Below, one piece after another: positions 29,480-29,602 of a DNA stretch of 29,602 nucleotides. Each line of letters begins with the position of its first letter. The first letter of the stretch is position 1. The notes below the pieces were generated by a model. The model made no database searches. It worked only from the letters and a program-made list of their open reading frames with translations, and was not told the DNA's origin. The translations under genes were made by a program, and so were the position numbers. Source of the DNA: Halobacteriales archaeon QS_5_70_15 (GTDB lineage Archaea; Halobacteriota; Halobacteria; Halobacteriales; Haloarculaceae); the NCBI GenBank assembly GCA_003022005.1, contig PXRQ01000048.1:1-29602 (forward strand), read 5' to 3'.

Positions 29480-29602
29480 ATGCGCTCGGTCCCCGCGCTG
29501 GCGGTACTCCTCCTCGCGTTGCTGGCCGGGTGCGGCGCGCTCGGGGGCGTCGGGGGGGGCGGCGGAACCGGGCCGACCCCGACGCTGACGCCCGCGGCGG
29601 TC
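29480..29602 (+). CDS. partial lipoprotein of unknown function, cut by the window end
   Basis: The frame begins MRSVPALAVLLLALLAGCGA, a short, strongly hydrophobic signal with a lipobox ending at Cys 18 and no twin arginine, so export is likely through Sec. A Gly-rich and then Thr/Pro-rich linker (GPTPTLTPAAV) follows, as in many haloarchaeal lipoproteins. Only 41 residues are inside the window, so the mature domain and function cannot be judged. A GTG one codon before the ATG is an alternative start. Confidence 0.75.
   Translation, partial: MRSVPALAVLLLALLAGCGALGGVGGGGGTGPTPTLTPAAV

Overview
The window looks like a chromosomal stretch of a haloarchaeon (class Halobacteria). It is very GC-rich, its proteins are loaded with Asp and Glu, and it encodes a haloarchaeal RadA recombinase, the bacterial-type NAD+-dependent DNA ligase known from haloarchaea, Tat-exported lipoproteins with glycine/threonine/proline-rich linkers, and many leaderless genes with a TATA-like box 23-33 nt upstream of the start codon. 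No rRNA, tRNA, CRISPR array or complete insertion sequence was recognised.

Layout. 1-2300: a possible transposase tail at the left edge, then a shortened SnoaL-like protein coupled to an acyl-CoA synthetase. 2300-6100: a class V aminotransferase (minus), a small haloarchaeal protein and LigA. 6290-9800: small zinc-binding proteins, a PHP phosphoesterase, a DUF1684 protein, a methyltransferase and two small hypotheticals. 10200-12100: an ABC-2 type exporter (ATPase plus permease). 12200-14600: a carboxymuconolactone-decarboxylase-family protein, a lipoprotein whose signal peptide is present but has lost its start, and RadA. 14700-17600: an envelope-stress neighbourhood with PspAB and a coupled membrane protein, a cupin enzyme and the HtpX protease. 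17700-20270: a small protein next to a truncated Tat lipoprotein, a short-chain dehydrogenase, and a ureohydrolase (agmatinase family) broken by a frameshift. 20270-22290: a visibly less GC-rich patch with a plant/yeast CPDase-like 2H phosphoesterase and an AglF-type sugar nucleotidyltransferase. 22290-28512: a leucine/valine-type amino acid dehydrogenase, then a polyamine/Fe-type ABC importer whose binding protein and ATPase lie on plus while its two permeases lie on minus, facing them. 28600-29602: a haloarchaeal hypothetical protein and the start of a lipoprotein.

How the genes fit together. Most of the window is ordinary housekeeping and accessory metabolism. The clearest functional groups are the exporter pair, the four-gene importer in two convergent halves, and the PspAB/HtpX group. 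The most notable overall signal is the number of damaged genes: an in-frame internal deletion (SnoaL-like), an out-of-frame deletion (ureohydrolase), a signal peptide with no start (lipoprotein), a truncated lipoprotein at 18010-18237, and a zinc-ribbon gene that seems to have lost its stop. I do not see convincing evidence of a new multi-gene system. The best leads are the PspAB partner membrane protein, the CPDase-like enzyme in the atypical patch, a 17-bp tandem repeat upstream of the exporter, and several perfect palindromes at promoters.
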